Shown: positions 21,389-31,925 of the stretch, in pieces | Layout: each line of letters opens with the position of its first letter | Position numbering within the stretch: the stretch's first letter is position 1 | Assembly (NCBI RefSeq): GCF_904849725.1 | Contig: NC_058518.1 | Coordinates: 394,059,581 to 394,123,580 of the forward strand | Direction: 5' to 3' | DNA: 64,000 nt | DNA from: Hordeum vulgare subsp. vulgare | Lineage: Eukaryota > Streptophyta > Magnoliopsida > Poales > Poaceae | Translations under genes and position numbers: made by a program | The notes under the pieces: model-generated | Told to the model about the DNA's origin: nothing | The model's database searches: none | What the model saw: the letters and a program-made list of their open reading frames with translations, nothing else

Positions 21389-22954
21389 ATGGGCAAGACC
21401 AAGCACACCGCTCGGAAGACCATGGCCGGCTCATCCTCTCGCACCCCTATGAACACGGGGTCGGAATCGGATGAGCCACCCCGTCCATTCAAACGGACTG
21501 CCCGGCGTTCTCCGCCCCGGCGTTCACCGTCTCCCTCGCCGTCTGATGATGCTGACCCCGACTTCGAGGAGGAGCTTGCCACCGAGGAACTTCCTCAACG
21601 TGTCGCTCGAAGGTCCACGTCCAAGCTCGGGACTCGCGGGGCGTCCTACATGCCGCAACCGCCTCCTGCCCAGCCTGCAGGTGAAGCTCGCCGCATCTCC
21701 TTAGAGCCTCCTACCACGTTAGGTCGTGATATCACAAACTTCACCACACTTGGCGCAGCTTCCTATCTTACTTTCCGCCGTGACGTAAATCAATACGAGG
21801 TCGGCAGTGATTCTACGGATTCACGTTTCCGCACAAACGTCCAGGCGGACATCTTTACCACCGTCATAGTTCCTAAGGGGTTATCTAATCATCTTTGCAT
21901 TGATGTTGAGCATATTTGCATGCACCCGATGAAATATCCGGGTGCCATTAAGCTTATTGAGTCATCGGGGCTTGCCGCCCCGTTTGCTTTTCATTGCGAC
22001 TATAATGCTGCTGCCATTCACCAGTTCTATGCCACATGTCATTTTGGCTCCGACAACACTGTCAGCTGGATCACCTATGACATTCGCTTCGAAGCCACTT
22101 ATGCTACTTTTGTTGCCGCACTGGGCTTTCCCCATTCCGGTTATAAAATACATAAGGATGATCCTAACCATGCGCCTAAGACTATTGACGTGTGTGGACA
22201 CCTAATCAAACCACTACGTGAGCTTGATGCGGATGAGCGCCTGAAGGACCTTAACCAGGTATCCATCTGGCGCTCACCTTACTTCATTATCTTTCAGTGT
22301 GTCATCCGCACCATCTATCCCAAGATGGGTGATAAGGGTTCTTGCAGTGGCTATTGTATCGACATCATGTACCACTTGTTAGAGAACCCCAAGAGCAAAA
22401 TCAATGTGCCCCATTTCCTATGGCATGAGATTCGGCTTGCTAGCTTTTAGTACAAGCGATCCTTTCCTCACGCTCCTTTCATCCAGGCACTTATTAACCA
22501 CGTTGCTGATTTCTCTGTGGCTAACACTCACATCCATCGCAAGTGGGTCATTCCCGCTCACATGGCGGATGACTTTGCTCCCAAGACTGCCCCTTCTTCC
22601 TCTACTACCACTCGCCGCACTGTTGCACGGGCCGCCACCCCTTCATCTAGCTCCGCTCCTCTCGGTCGCATTGCCAAATTCCTTGGCAAAGCTCACTCTG
22701 CTTTGATGAAGACTGTCTCCTTTCAGTGTGGTCAAACCCATGATGTGGTTTCCCGCTTAGTTTCCTCCTAGAATGCCCTCAAGGCTCGTCTGAGAGCCTC
22801 GGGCGCTCTTGATGTGAGTGATGATGAGGCCCCTCCTGCTGCTCCTTCCATTGATTTTGGCTTCCCTTCTGGTCCTGAGTGGTCTGAGTTCTTTGACGAG
22901 GCTGGGGGCAGTGGTTTGGCTGATGATGCTGCTGATGATGGTGATGAGCTTTGA
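21389..22954 (+). pseudogene. ORF3 of element A, third gene downstream of pol
   Basis: The ATG at 21389 opens a frame of 521 codons ending at TGA 22952-22954. TAG codons at 22448-22450 and 22769-22771 interrupt it; both are one C-to-T step from CAG. The N-terminal 90 residues are basic and Ser/Pro-rich (KRTARRSPPRRSPSPSPS). A folded core at about residues 120-370 contains FAFHCDYN, IHQFYATCHF and WITYDIRF. The C-terminus is Ser/Ala-rich and acidic. No signal peptide or membrane helix is visible, so the frequent label env-like is not supported here. Its core aligns with ORF3 of element B. It resembles what annotation pipelines call a putative plant transposon protein; function unknown. Confidence 0.8.
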
Positions 22955-23324
22955 GTTTGGTTGGTGCTATTGATGGCTCCCTTTTTGGTACTTGGTGCCA
23001 AAGGGGGAGTAATGTATCGTAGTTAAATTTTTATTCTCGTCATTTTTAGTCTTTGGAGATTTAATGTAATGGATAAAACTCATGTATGGCTACTTATGAA
23101 TGATTGTGACTTGCTATGATATCATCATAGACTATTATGTCTTGCTCCTTTATTTCTATGATGATCTATTAACCTTCCATGTTGATCCATTTGGAGCTTC
23201 GATTTCTTTATCATGCATATCTTAAGGGGGAGCTCCGTACTAAATATCTCCTAGACTATAATGTATGTTTAATATTTTTGAGACCTATGTATATGTTGTC
23301 ATCAACTACCAAAAAGGGGGAGAT
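22955..23324 (+). other. 3' untranslated region and purine tracts of element A
   Basis: There is no coding frame. Three purine-rich tracts occur: CCAAAGGGGGAGTAATG near 23000, TTAAGGGGGAGCTCC near 23224, and the PPT AAAAAGGGGGAGAT at 23311-23324 next to the LTR. Multiple PPT-like tracts are a known mark of Sirevirus elements. Confidence 0.7.
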
Positions 23325-24974
23325 TGAAAGTGCATGCTATGCCCCTAATCGTCTTTTGGTGTTAATGACAACACACACATAGGAAACTAATCCTATTTGT
23401 TGAGTGTATCTCAGGACGGCAAGTACTTTAGTAGATTAAGATTTATGTGCCAAAGGTTGCCTAAAAAGATTGGTGATTTATATTTCGAGAAGACTCGGGA
23501 TTAAGAACAGATGATGTAGAGTAGTTTTTTTGAGTTTACTGATATTGAGTATAGGGATCCCACACTATTAAGAGGGGATCACAGGCTTTGCGATAAACTT
23601 GCTCATACCACACCTCTACAATCATATCAAACACCATATACTATCCACTCTGTCTTCAATTCAATACATGTCCAATTACCTCAGACATCCGGCTCCCCCC
23701 GGACGTCCGAGGGCCGGACGTCCCGCTGGCTTCGGAAATCCGCATCCAGGCACCAGTAGTTTGTAAGGCTTATATCTCGGAAATCCGGCTCCCTCCGGAC
23801 GTCCGAGGGCCGGACGTCCGGCCAAGCTCCGGAAATCCGGAAGTCAACACCAGTAGAATGTGTGCCCTATATCTCAGAAATCCGGCTCCCTCCGGACGTC
23901 CGAGCGCTGGATGTCCGACACCCATCGGAAATCCGGAAGCCACCACCAGTAGAAATTGTGCTGTATAACACGGACTTCCGGGCCACTCCGGACGTCCGTA
24001 TGCTGATGAATTCAAATATGTTGAGGCACATCTACAGGCCTCGGACGACCGACCCCTATCGGACGTCCTGCCGCTAATGAATTCAGAAGAGTTCCAGTCA
24101 TGCCTACAGGTCTCGGACGACCGACCCCTGTCGAACGTCCGGCCCCTCACGGACGCCCGGACTTCCGACAAGTGTCGGACGTCCGGACCCTGTGTGACTT
24201 ATTGCACCTCCAACGGCTGGATTTCACTCCACACTATAAATACTCTTCTCCCACCTTGTGAAAGGTTGTTCAACACAGCTAAGACACACCCAAGAACACC
24301 TTTCCTCTCACTCACTCTTGTCTACACCAAATCCTAGATCCCAAGAGCATTCGTGAGTCCTTTTGAGTGTTGTTCCAATCAAAACATAGATCGTCTCTCT
24401 CTCCTCCTTCCCACCAAAGTGATTTGTGATTTGAGCAAGTTTTGAGCAATCCCCGTGATCTTGTTACTCTTGGAGGTTGGAGACTCCTAGGCGGTAGGAG
24501 TCTTCGGAGAGGAATCAAACCATTGTGATATCCCCCGGAAAGTTTGTGAAGGTTTGGAAGCCACCTCAAGGCTTACCACTAGTGGTTGAGAAACGCCTTC
24601 GTGGAGTTATCTCAAAGGGAGAATAGGGTGAGACTTCGTGGCGTTGGTGTGCCTTCGTGGTAACATCCGCCCCTCTAACGGTGACGTAGCTTCCCTCCAA
24701 GGAAGTGAACATCGGGATACATCCTTGTCTCTCTCGGAGTTTCGGTTATTCCTAACCCTAACTCTCTACTTGTGTTAATCCTTATTACATACTTGTATTT
24801 GATTATTGTTTACCGCTTGCCTTGCTTCACTCCTAATAGCTTACTCTTTGTCATAGCAATTATTAGGCTTACACTTATATTCCGCACTTTAGCCTAAAAT
24901 TGCTAAGTAATTATTAAAATTTGGATTTGTACCTATTCACCCCCCCCCCTCTAGGTCCATCTCGATCCTTTTCA
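23325..24974 (+). repeat. 3' LTR of element A (1650 bp)
   Basis: It has the same length and ends as the 5' LTR, with about 43 substitutions and no length change. The TATA box is at 24234-24242. The TSD ACTAC follows at 24975-24979, where element B pol resumes. Confidence 0.95.
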
Positions 24975-24979
24975 ACTAC

Positions 24980-26277
24980 AGTAAAACCTTTGCCCATGTT
25001 GCTCATCTTGAATCTATTTGCATGCTGCTTGCATTTGCCTCTCATCATGATTTCAAATTACAACAAATGGATGTGAAGAATGCATTTCTTAATGGTCCTT
25101 TAAATGAGTTGGTATATGTCAAACAACCCCCGGGGTTCGAACATCCCAAGGTCCCCAATCATGTATACAAACTCAACAAGGCGCCCTATGGCCTTAAAAA
25201 AGCCCCACGTGCGTGGTATGAGTACCTTACCGAGTTGTTGCAAGATCGTGGGTTTAAAATTGGGAAGATCGATCCCACCCTTTTTACCAAAAAGGTCAAA
25301 GGGGATTTGTTCATATGCCAACTATATGTTGATGATACCATATTTGGTTCTCCTAACAAATCTTTCAATGAAGAATTTGTTGCACTAATGACCGAGAAAT
25401 TTGAGATGTCAATGATGGGTGAGTTGAAGTTCTTCCTCGGATTCGAGATTAAACAAGGCTTAGAAGGAACCTTCATCAAACAAGCCAAGTACACCCAAGA
25501 CATGCTCAAGAGGTTCGAGCTAGAGGATGTCAAGCCGGTCAAGTTTCCCATGCCAACCAGATGCAAGCTTGACAATGACCCTGATGGTAAAGGAGTGGAT
25601 CAAAAGGTATATCGCTCCATGATTGGATCCCTCCTTTACCTTTGTGCGTCTAGATGGGATGTCATGTTGAGTGTAGGGATTTGTGCACGGTTTCAATCCG
25701 CACCAAAAGAGAGCCACTTTGCGACTGTTAAACGAATCTTTCGATATTTGCTCATGCCCCAAATTTTGGCCCATGGTATCCCAAAGGAGCAAGCTTGAAT
25801 CTAGTGGGCTATTCTGACTCAGATTGGGCAGGAGACTGTGTGGAGAGGAAGTCAAAGTCTGGAGGATGTCAATTTCTTGGTCGTTTGCTGGTAAGTTGGT
25901 CTTCAAAGAAGCAAAACTCTATCTCACTGTCTTCCACCGAGGCTGAGTATATTGCATCTGCAAGTTGTTGTGCACAGTTGCTATGGATGAGCCAAACTTG
26001 AAAGGATTACGGTGTCACTTGTGACAAAGTGCCCCTTCTGTGTGACAGTCAAAGTGCTATCAAGATTTCCCTCAATCCGGTGCAACATAGCAAAACCAAG
26101 CATATTGATATTCAATATCACTTTATCCGTGAGCATATCAAGTGTGAAGATACTGAAGTCAAATTCATCAACACTCAAGAGCAACTTGCAGATATTTTCA
26201 TTAAGCCCCTAGATGAAGCAAGGTTCCGGGAGTTAAGGCATGAGCTAAATATCATCGATTCAAGTAATGTGGATTGA
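24980..26277 (+). pseudogene. Element B pol, 3' part: reverse transcriptase and RNase H
   Basis: After the duplicated ACTAC the frame continues SKTFAHV, then QQMDVKNAFLNG, the catalytic YVDD in LYVDDTIFG (near 25327) and the thumb region, up to 25797. A small frameshift there leads into RNase H (YSDSDWAGD, STEAEYIASAS). A TGA at about 25999 breaks RNase H, and the rest runs to EQLADIFIKPLDEARF, ending at 26277. Joined with 10985-13071 this is a full-length but inactive pol. Confidence 0.88.
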
Positions 26278-27452
26278 AACTAGGCACTCTGCACCTCACT
26301 CTGCATTATATCTTGTTCTAGGTGTAGGCATGGACATAGGGGGAGTGTTGTTCAACCAATGAACTTTCCCTCCCCCATTATGCATAAATCGATCAAGTCT
26401 TTTCACATTAGCCATCATTGATGGCACTTGTGCTTCAAAGATGAGCTTTCGTCATGAACCCAAGGATAATTCTTCGCGGTGTCATACCATTTCTCTCAAA
26501 CATAGGTGGCTCCGGCCACCGCCCCCTAAAAGAGGGTTATGACATACCAACCAGTGTATTTTGTTTGGTTTTCTCTTCTAAATTTTTGTCTGGTATGTGT
26601 CCATAGTGATTTCTCGCAGTTTTGGCAATTTCTAGAATTTTTCTGAGTTTTTCTCGCACGGTACTCCCACTCGTGGAGTGGTACTACCGCTCGCGGAGTG
26701 GTACTACCGCGTTGACCCTAGTGGTACTACCACCTTTAGATCTGTACGCCTCAAGGGGAGCGGTACTACCGCCGCATGCAGTACTACCGCGATGACCTGA
26801 GCGGTACTACCGCGATGACCTGAGCGGTACTACTGCGATGACCAGAGCGGTACTACCGCGGCAAGCGGTACTACCGCTATCCCAGCGCGATACTGCCGAC
26901 CTGCCCGTGTCGTGGGGGTTATATTAGAAGAGGGGGGCAGTTTTTCTGCCCCATTTGTACCTCTCCCGTGGAGCTCTCTCTCTTTCTCTCGAATCTCACC
27001 AGAAGAGATCTCCCTCCGCGGCACTTCTCCTTCCATGCCAATTGAAGGGATTGCCCCCTTCCTCCTCCTTGTGTTATGGATCCCGGTACTTTCCCTATCC
27101 TCCTTCTCTTGTTTTGGTGTTCTTGGTTCTAGGGTTAGGGGCTTGGTGTATTGCCTTCATTGTTATGGCATGATTTTGTCTCATACATGGATGGGAGGAG
27201 AGCTCTTGGGAGTGTTTTCCTTTTGTTTTGTTGAATAGGTCATGCATAGTGGTCAGATCTATATTTTTTGCACCATGGTTAGAGCATCGTGGTTAGATCT
27301 ATTTTCTCCTCTGTCAGATCTAAAACCACGCGGTACTACCGCTCGTGGAGCGGTACTACCGCTGTGCCTTGTATGCATGATCTAAAACTGGTTCCTTTTG
27401 TGTTGTCTCCTGTGCTCTAGACTTTGCCATAACTTCCTTTTGTCATTTTCGC
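26278..27452 (+). promoter_or_regulatory. pol-ORF3 spacer of element B with palindrome array and leader
   Basis: The spacer includes a purine tract (CATAGGGGGAGTG near 26335). At 26657-26895 about ten copies of GCGGTACTACCGC-like words (arms GCGGTA/TACCGC around one base) are present. A weak TATA-like TTATATTA follows at 26919-26926, then a pyrimidine-rich leader with splice-like words, and two more palindromes at 27331-27363. The words are the reverse complement of those in the element B LTR array (29709-29996). No protein is evident before the ORF3 frame. Confidence 0.5.
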
Positions 27453-28867
27453 GTGTTTGTGTTGCGTGTCACAAGTGGTGGCTCCCGTCGCTCAAACCCG
27501 GTTCGTGACACCCAGTCCAAGAGGTTCCGCAACTCTGACAACCCGGAAGGTTCCAATCCTCTGAAGTGCAATATCAAGAAGACTGCATCGAAGGACAAGG
27601 AGGCCAACGTTGATTGTGACACTTTGCCTCTTAAGGAGTATGTGCAGCGCCGAAAGATCAATCCTTATGTCACTGAGAGGGCTCAGATCAAGGGTTGTGA
27701 GATGTTCTGGTCCAAGCAGCAAGTCCTGATATATCAAGATGTCGTCCTAACTCAGAAGAAAATCTATGTCCCGGTGCAGTGGATTGATCTCAATCATCTC
27801 CAGAGGGATCCTGCATATTTTGGAGAGGCCCTGAGTATGATTCAGCAGCTGGGTATTGAGGACCTCATCACCTTTCACTATGACTTCGATCCAGAGGTAG
27901 TGGCTCAATTCTATGTCCATGTCCACTTTCATGCTGATGTGGATCGTACTATGACCTGGATGGCTAATGGCGAGAAGATGTCTGACACTTGGGTTGAGTT
28001 CATGAAGCTTCTGAATGTCCGTGACGAGGGGCTGCATAATCCTATTGGCTTGCGCCCTCATGCCAACCGCGGTGCTACCCCCAAGGAGAAGCTGCAGCCC
28101 TTCTATCTCAGGAAGAATGTGCTCCCCACCTTCTTGGATCCATGCATAGGATCTTCCACAACACTTTGTTCCCTTGGGTTGGCAATAAAGACCAAGTTCA
28201 TTCTTATCTGGTGGACATGCTCCTTATGTGTGAGGAGGGACGGATGAAGAACACTGGGCCACTCGATGTGTCTAATGTGATGTTCTCCGAGCTTCAGATG
28301 GCTATATACAACCGTAAGGTTCCCATCTACTGGCCTTACCTGTACTACTTCATCAAGACAAAGTGGTCTGAGTCCTTTCCTCGCGTGCCCTTTCCTGCTG
28401 CCCCTGGGTGTTTCAGCCATGATCCCATCAAGCTGCGCTAGAAAGACAAGTGGGCCAACACCTCCACTTCACATACACGCATGGAGACTGAGGATGAGGT
28501 TGCTGCTGCTGAGGATGAGGGCGGCCCTGCCACACATACTCGTTCTTCTACTGAGCCATCTTAGGCCAAGAAGCTGAAGGACCAGATGAGGACCTTATTT
28601 TGCATGCAGGCGAAGGGGCAGTATCTGACTCATGTGGCCCAGAAGGAGAGCCGTCAGAGGGATAAGCGTATCATGAGGACGCTTGATGTGCACTTCTCGA
28701 GTGGATCTGAGGAAGTCATCACTCCAGAGGCTGATTGGATGCAGGCAAGAGACTTCCAGTGGGCTGTGTCTAATCAGGAGGAGGCTAATGAGGAAGATGA
28801 GGAGGGGAATGATCACGAGGAGCCTGATGAGGAAGATGAGGATGCTACCGAGGAATCTGATGGCTGA
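27453..28867 (+). pseudogene. ORF3 of element B, third gene downstream of pol
   Basis: The open frame starts at a GTG; no in-frame ATG is visible, so the true start is lost or lies in an upstream exon. It reads to about 28140, shifts frame, then meets TAG at 28439 and 28561, both one step from CAG, and ends at 28867 with a Glu/Asp-rich tail. The core contains LITFHYDFD, VAQFYVHVHF and MTWMANGEK. These align with FAFHCDYN, IHQFYATCHF and VSWITYD in element A, so the two are homologous. No membrane segment or signal peptide is seen. Role unknown. Confidence 0.75.
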
Positions 28868-29388
28868 CCTACCACCTGTGTCATTTGCGTCCTCTCTGCC
28901 TTTTTGGTGTCCTGATGCCAAAGGGGGAGAGAGTGTTAGGGATTTGCTTTGGGTTTTCGTATTTTTTCCGAGTCTTTCTTTGCTGAACTTGGCTAGTTTT
29001 ATGTTGTCGGATATTTTATCATGTGTGTGAAGACTCTTAGTCATATGGTGTGATACATATGCTATCCCTATATCATCTTTATTATCTCTCTATATGCTTA
29101 GCCTGTGAGTTCATTTATCTTATGCACTTATCTTTATGGCAACATGCTATACCTTGCTTCCTTACTCAACGTTGTATTAGGCCATTGCAAGGAGTATCCT
29201 TCTATGATTTCTAGAGGAGTGCTTTTCCTTTGATTATGTGCCTTGCTGTTCATAGCACTACTCTAAACATGCACACATCCAGGGGGAGCTAGTCTCTAGT
29301 TCATAGACTTTGGGTTTGCATATGACTTCATTATATTCTCTTTTTGTGCAAATCCGGTGTTGTCATCAATTCACCAAAAAGGGGAGAT
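28868..29388 (+). other. 3' untranslated region and PPT of element B
   Basis: It is noncoding. Purine tracts occur at about 28917 (GCCAAAGGGGGAGAG), 29280 (AGGGGGAGCTAG) and at the LTR border 29374-29388 (CCAAAAAGGGGAGAT). Confidence 0.7.
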
Positions 29389-29708
29389 TGTTAGGGCATA
29401 TTTTGTCCTAAGTAATTTTGGTGATTGATGACAGTACCACTGCGGACTAATCGTGTGCATTGAGCATTTCAGATTATACATGGCAAGGCACAAGACGATA
29501 CGTCGCCCCTCGGTGGTTTTGGAGCACGGTGGATTCTACGGTTCTCTTTGGTGGTTTTGAGTTGTAGGAAAGCCGTACTATTAAGAGGGGGTCCGCGTCG
29601 GAAAGGTTTGGGTGGAATCGACACACACACGCACACTTTTTCTTTCCACCACCTTTTCTTTGCAGCAATGGAGCTCCCGTTTGATCTCTCCCAGCCTCTG
29701 CAAAAAGT

Positions 29709-29996
29709 TCCAGCGGTAGTACCGCTCACTGAGTAGTAGTACCGCTCGCTGAGCGGTAGTACCGCTGGCTAAGCGGTAGCACCGCTTCAGGACGGTATTA
29801 CCGCTCTCTCTGAGCAGTTGTACTTCATCGGACTTTTCGCGAGTACTTTTCCAGCGGTGGTAGACCCGATAGTAGTAATTTTTTACTATCGTGGCTTTAT
29901 GCCTACCTAGCGGTAGTACCGCTCCAAGCCTAGCGGTAGTACCACTGGGGCTGGCGGTAGTACCACTTCCCCCCAAGCAGTAGTACCGTCCTGAGG
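29709..29996 (+). promoter_or_regulatory. GCGGTA-N-TACCGC array in the LTR of element B
   Basis: About ten copies of GCGGTAGTACCGC and close variants lie between 29709 and 29996, before the TATA box. Arms of six bases around a single central base make each copy an imperfect palindrome. A protein-binding array is plausible; no experiment supports it here. Confidence 0.5.
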
Positions 29997-30036
29997 GTGC
30001 TGTAAGTGAGGGTAACGGTTTGATTTGTTCCCTCAC

Positions 30037-30044
30037 TATATAAA
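30037..30044 (+). promoter_or_regulatory. TATA box of the element B LTR
   Basis: TATATAAA lies about 40 bp after the palindrome array, the same layout as in the LTRs of A and E. Confidence 0.65.
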
Positions 30045-30773
30045 GGGCTCTTCCACTCCAAGAACCCTACCTTTGACCTTCCAAGACTCCATTGTTGCTC
30101 CTAAGCTCATTTTGGCCCGATCTCTCTCCCTAGCCAATCAAACTTGTTGATTTCCTAGGATTGGTTGAGAAGGCCAAGATCTACGCTTCCACCAAGAGAT
30201 ATTTGATGCCCTCCACTAATCCCTTGCAGATCTTGTTACTCTTGGGTGTTTGAGCACCCTAGACGGTTGAGGTGACCTCGGAGCCATATCCATTGTGGTG
30301 AAGCTCCGTGGTCTTGTTGGGAGCCTCCGAGCATTGTGTGGAGATAGACCCGACCTTGTTTGTAAAGGTCTGGTCGCCGCCTTCAAGGGCACGAATAGTG
30401 GAATCATGGCACCTCGCATTGTGTGAGGTCGTGAGGAGAATACGGTGGCCCTAGTGGCTTATTAGGGAGCATTGTGCCTCCACACCGCTCCAACAGAGAC
30501 GTACTTCCTGTCAAAGGGAAGGAACTTCGATAACACATCCTCGTCTTCGTCGGTTCCACTTGCAGTTATCTCTTACCTTTACTTTGTGTATATTGTTGTT
30601 GCTATGTATTTCTTGCTTGCACTAGTTGTCATGGTAGTTAGCATCATATAGGTTGCTCACCTAGTAGCTAATTTAGAGAACCTTTATGTTGCTTTCTCTA
30701 ACTTGGTAAGAAGAGCTAAAAATTGGTAGTTGCCTATTCACCCCCCCTCTAGTCAACCATATCGATCCTTTCA

Positions 30774-31595
30774 CTTAGCGGTAGTATTGCTCCTCCTGGA
30801 GTGGTACTACCTCTAATGGGTGGTAGTACCACTCATGTGCGGTCTAAGTGAGTGGGTAACGATTGGAAATGTCCCCCCACTATATAAAGGAGTTCTTTTT
30901 CCCTGATAAGCTCACCTTTTTCAACCCTAAGCTCCATGGTTGCTCCAAGCTCCATTTTCGCCCGATCTCTCTCCCTAGCCAACGAAACTTCTTGATACTC
31001 TAGGGTTTGCTTGAGAGGGCCTTGATCTACACTTCCACCAAGAGAATTTGACTCCCCCCACTAATCCCTCGCGGATCTTGTTACTCGTGGGTGTTTGAGC
31101 ACCCTAGACGGTTGAGGTCACCTCAAAGCCATATTCCATTGTGGTGAAGCTTCACAGTTTAATTGGGATCCTCCAATTCAGTTGTGGAGATTGCCCCAAC
31201 CTTGTTTGTAAAGGTTCAGCTGCTGCCTTCAAGGGCACCACTAGTGGAATCATGGCATCTCGCATTGTCTGAGGGCGTGAGAAGAATACAGTGACCTTAG
31301 TGGCATCTTGGGGAGCATTGTGCCTCCACACCACTCCTACGAAGATGTACTTCCCTCAAAGGGAAGGAACTTCAGAAACACATCCTCATCTTCACCGGTT
31401 CCACTTGTGGTTATCTCATAACTTCACTTGTTTTTATTACTCACTCGTTATTATTATTGTTAGCATCATATAGGTTGCGCACCTAGTTACATATCTAGAC
31501 AACATATTGGTTGCCAAAATTAATTTGTTAAAGGAAATCTTAAAAATTGGTGGTTGCCTATTCACCCCCACTAGTTAACCATACCGATCCTTTCA
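30774..31595 (+). repeat. 3' part of the LTR of element E (related Sirevirus-like copia)
   Basis: It begins in the middle of an LTR (palindrome words GCGGTAGTATTGC and GGTGGTAGTACCACT), continues to a TATATAAA box at 30881-30888 and ends ACCGATCCTTTCA. It is clearly related to, but diverged from, the LTR of element B. B appears to have inserted into this LTR; the left part would lie outside the window. Confidence 0.75.
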
Positions 31596-31597
31596 AT

Positions 31598-31609
31598 TGG
31601 TATCGGAGC
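31598..31609 (+). other. Primer binding site of element E
   Basis: TGGTATCGGAGC, two bases after the LTR end, is one base off the usual plant copia PBS. Confidence 0.75.
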
Positions 31610-31646
31610 TAAGGCTCTTGATTAAGGGTTTCACCACCCAAAGAGT

Positions 31647-31925
31647 ATGGTTGACGAAGGGGATCGGGTTGTGGAGTCAGCCGAGGCCATGGATGTGAAC
31701 ACGATCTCCCGAGAGGATATAAATGATGTCCTCACTTAGATCCTGAGTGGCTATCGAGATCGGATCCATACTTAAAGATTTCCTTGAAGGGCTCAAACTT
31801 CCTACCGACTCGTTGCGAGTGGTTAACCCTAGTCCTTCGAAGTCGGATGCCAACTCCATTGCTTGTTCTTCCTTCTCATTGTTGCATAGCTCTTGTCGTC
31901 CTCTATCCAACAAACTTAAGTTTGC
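31647..31925 (+). pseudogene. gag 5' fragment of element E
   Basis: The ATG at 31647 opens MVDEGDRVVESAEAMD, close to the start of element B gag (MVDDGEG). A stop comes about 30 codons later and further breaks follow. The homology ends near 31925, where another LTR-like block begins, so most of element E is deleted. Confidence 0.65.

Larger units (their letters stand above)
13072..24974 (+). mobile_element. Element A, complete Sirevirus-like Ty1-copia retrotransposon (11.9 kb)
   Basis: It has two LTRs of exactly 1650 bp, perfect 5-bp TSDs, PBS, gag, pol (protease, integrase, reverse transcriptase, RNase H), a third gene and a PPT. I counted about 43 differences between the LTRs by eye (about 2.6 %). 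With the commonly used grass rate of 1.3e-8 per site per year this is an age near one million years. Five premature stops, all explainable as C-to-T changes, are the only obvious coding damage, so this is a recently silenced element. It interrupts pol of element B. Confidence 0.95.
6612..30773 (+). mobile_element. Element B, Sirevirus-like Ty1-copia retrotransposon (interrupted)
   Basis: Visible order: truncated 5' LTR, PBS, gag, pol, spacer with palindrome array, ORF3, PPT and 3' LTR. Two later insertions break it: D at 9164-10684 and A at 13072-24974. Its coding frames are damaged by many stops and frameshifts. The third gene downstream of pol and the repeated AAAGGGGGAG-like tracts place it with the large Sirevirus group of copia elements; this is family knowledge, and I did not run a search. 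Comparison of the 250 bp shared by its two LTRs gives about 3 % divergence by eye, slightly more than element A. That agrees with A having inserted into B. B itself lies in the LTR of a related element, E (30774-31595). Confidence 0.88.
29389..30773 (+). repeat. 3' LTR of element B (1385 bp)
   Basis: It starts TGTTAGGGCATATTTTG and ends ATCGATCCTTTCA. U3 carries an array of AGCGGTAGTACCGCT-like words at 29709-29996, followed by TATATAAA at 30037-30044. The next bases, CTTAG, should be the TSD, but its partner is outside the window. Confidence 0.9.

Noticed and set aside
21389..22954. Envelope gene giving an infectious retrovirus
   Set aside because: There is no signal peptide, membrane helix or glycoprotein-like cysteine pattern in ORF3 of A or B.
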